Assembly: GCA_027024445.1 (NCBI GenBank)
Contig: JALVSJ010000274.1
Location: forward strand, 1-38,066
DNA length: 38,066 bases
From: Desulfobacterales bacterium
GTDB lineage: Bacteria > Desulfobacterota > DSM-4660 > Desulfatiglandales > Desulfatiglandaceae
Direction of reading: 5' to 3'
Part shown: positions 37,099 through 38,066 of the stretch, piece by piece
How positions within the stretch are numbered: position 1 is the first letter of the stretch
Layout of the letters: every line of letters begins with the position of its first letter
Notes under the pieces: model-generated
Seen by the model: the letters and a program-made list of their open reading frames with translations, nothing else
Told to the model about the DNA's origin: nothing
The model's database searches: none
Program-made: the position numbers and the translations under genes

Positions 37099-38066
37099 AT
37101 GCAGCCTGTAGAAGTTGTCAAAGACGTGTACTGCCTTCCGGCCATAGATTGGAACATCAGGGACTTTCACGGCTATTCAACGTATCCCGGAACCACATAT
37201 AATGCCTATTTGATTTTGGATGAAAAAATAACATTGATTGATACGGTAAAGAAAGAGTTTGCTGATGAACTTCTGGATGCCATAGCCCAGATAGTTGATC
37301 CCAAGAAGATTGACTATGTGGTCAGTAACCACACGGAGATGGATCACTCCGGCGGGCTGCCACGAGTAATGCACAAGATCGGCGAAGATAAACCCGTGTA
37401 CTGCTCCAAGATGGGATTTAAGAATCTCACCAAGCACTTTGGCTCAAGATGGAACCTGCAGCAGGTAGAAACGGGTACAGAGCTTTCCCTTGGAAACAAG
37501 ACGCTCTTGTTTCTGGAGACCCGCATGGTCCATTGGCCTGACAGTATGTTTACCTACCTAAAGGATCACAGTGTCCTGTTTTCCAGTGATGGCTTTGGTC
37601 AGCACTATGCCTCCCTTGAGCGGTTCGATGACCAGGTAGGTGAAGAGATCATGATTCATGCGCAAAAATACTACGCGAATATCCTGCTGCTCTATTCACC
37701 CTTGATCCTTAAGCTTGTTGAGAAGGTGAAGGAACTGAATCTCCAGATTGATATGGTGTGTCCGGATCACGGAGTTATCTGGAGAAAGAATCCCGGGAAA
37801 ATCATAGAGGCATATGCCAGGTGGGCAAAACAAGAACCCCAGCGCAAGGCCATAGTTATCTATGACACCATGTGGCACAGCACTGAAACCATGGCAGAAA
37901 CCATCTCCGAGTCCCTTTGGACGGAAGGCGTTCCAACTGTTGTTCGGAAGCTGAGAACGACTCACCGGAGCGATATTATGACAGAAGTGCTGGATGCAGG
38001 GGCTGTAATAGTTGGCTCTCCAACACTGAACAACGGGTTATTCCCCACTATAGCCGACATTCTCAC
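37099..38066 (+). CDS. Flavodiiron protein (FprA/rubredoxin:oxygen oxidoreductase-like), 3' truncated by window end
   Basis: Absent from the ORF track because it lacks a stop in the window. MQPVEVVKDVYCLPAIDWNIRDFHGYSTYPGTTYNAYLI, HTEMDH di-iron motif, flavodoxin domain from KAIVIYDTMWHSTETMA. Confidence 0.92.
   Translation, partial: MQPVEVVKDVYCLPAIDWNIRDFHGYSTYPGTTYNAYLILDEKITLIDTVKKEFADELLDAIAQIVDPKKIDYVVSNHTEMDHSGGLPRVMHKIGEDKPVYCSKMGFKNLTKHFGSRWNLQQVETGTELSLGNKTLLFLETRMVHWPDSMFTYLKDHSVLFSSDGFGQHYASLERFDDQVGEEIMIHAQKYYANILLLYSPLILKLVEKVKELNLQIDMVCPDHGVIWRKNPGKIIEAYARWAKQEPQRKAIVIYDTMWHSTETMAETISESLWTEGVPTVVRKLRTTHRSDIMTEVLDAGAVIVGSPTLNNGLFPTIADIL

Noticed and set aside
37177-37965. Minus-strand ORFs at the right edge
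   Set aside because: Antisense to the truncated flavodiiron gene, which has clear HTEMDH and flavodoxin motifs.
1-38066. tRNA, rRNA or cas genes
   Set aside because: None recognised by eye; small RNAs cannot be excluded without covariance models.

Overview
The 38 kb window looks like a bacterial chromosome segment, probably from an anaerobic sulfur-metabolising, Desulfobacterota-like organism. That lineage is inferred from gene content only. Left edge: the end of a CRISPR array (6 identical 37-bp repeats, truncated by the window), then an intact REP-associated (Y1/RAYT-type) transposase element with perfect 28-bp terminal inverted repeats, then an AbiEii-type nucleotidyltransferase toxin/antitoxin pair. 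Next come mtnA, speD, tilS, a MoxR ATPase/VWA pair, and a TolC-MFP-RND-Crp efflux operon. The most interesting part is 15.3-33.8 kb. It holds three sigma-54 enhancer-binding proteins (EBPs), each with a cysteine-bearing PAS domain and a GAFTGA loop. Each lies next to a good GG-N10-GC (-24/-12) promoter and a distinct gene set: (i) TusA/pseudo-TusA + cNMP-binding + MvhD/HdrA/HdrA/QmoC-like electron-transfer genes, with DsrE-like and Cys-rich proteins downstream; (ii) small Cys protein + TPR + two Usp + HEAT-repeat protein; (iii) NifX-like + radical SAM. The right end is an oxygen-defence block: Fe-S-type Rrf2 regulator, cydA, cydB and a flavodiiron protein that runs off the window and is missing from the ORF track. 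Product calls come from reading the translations; no database search was run.
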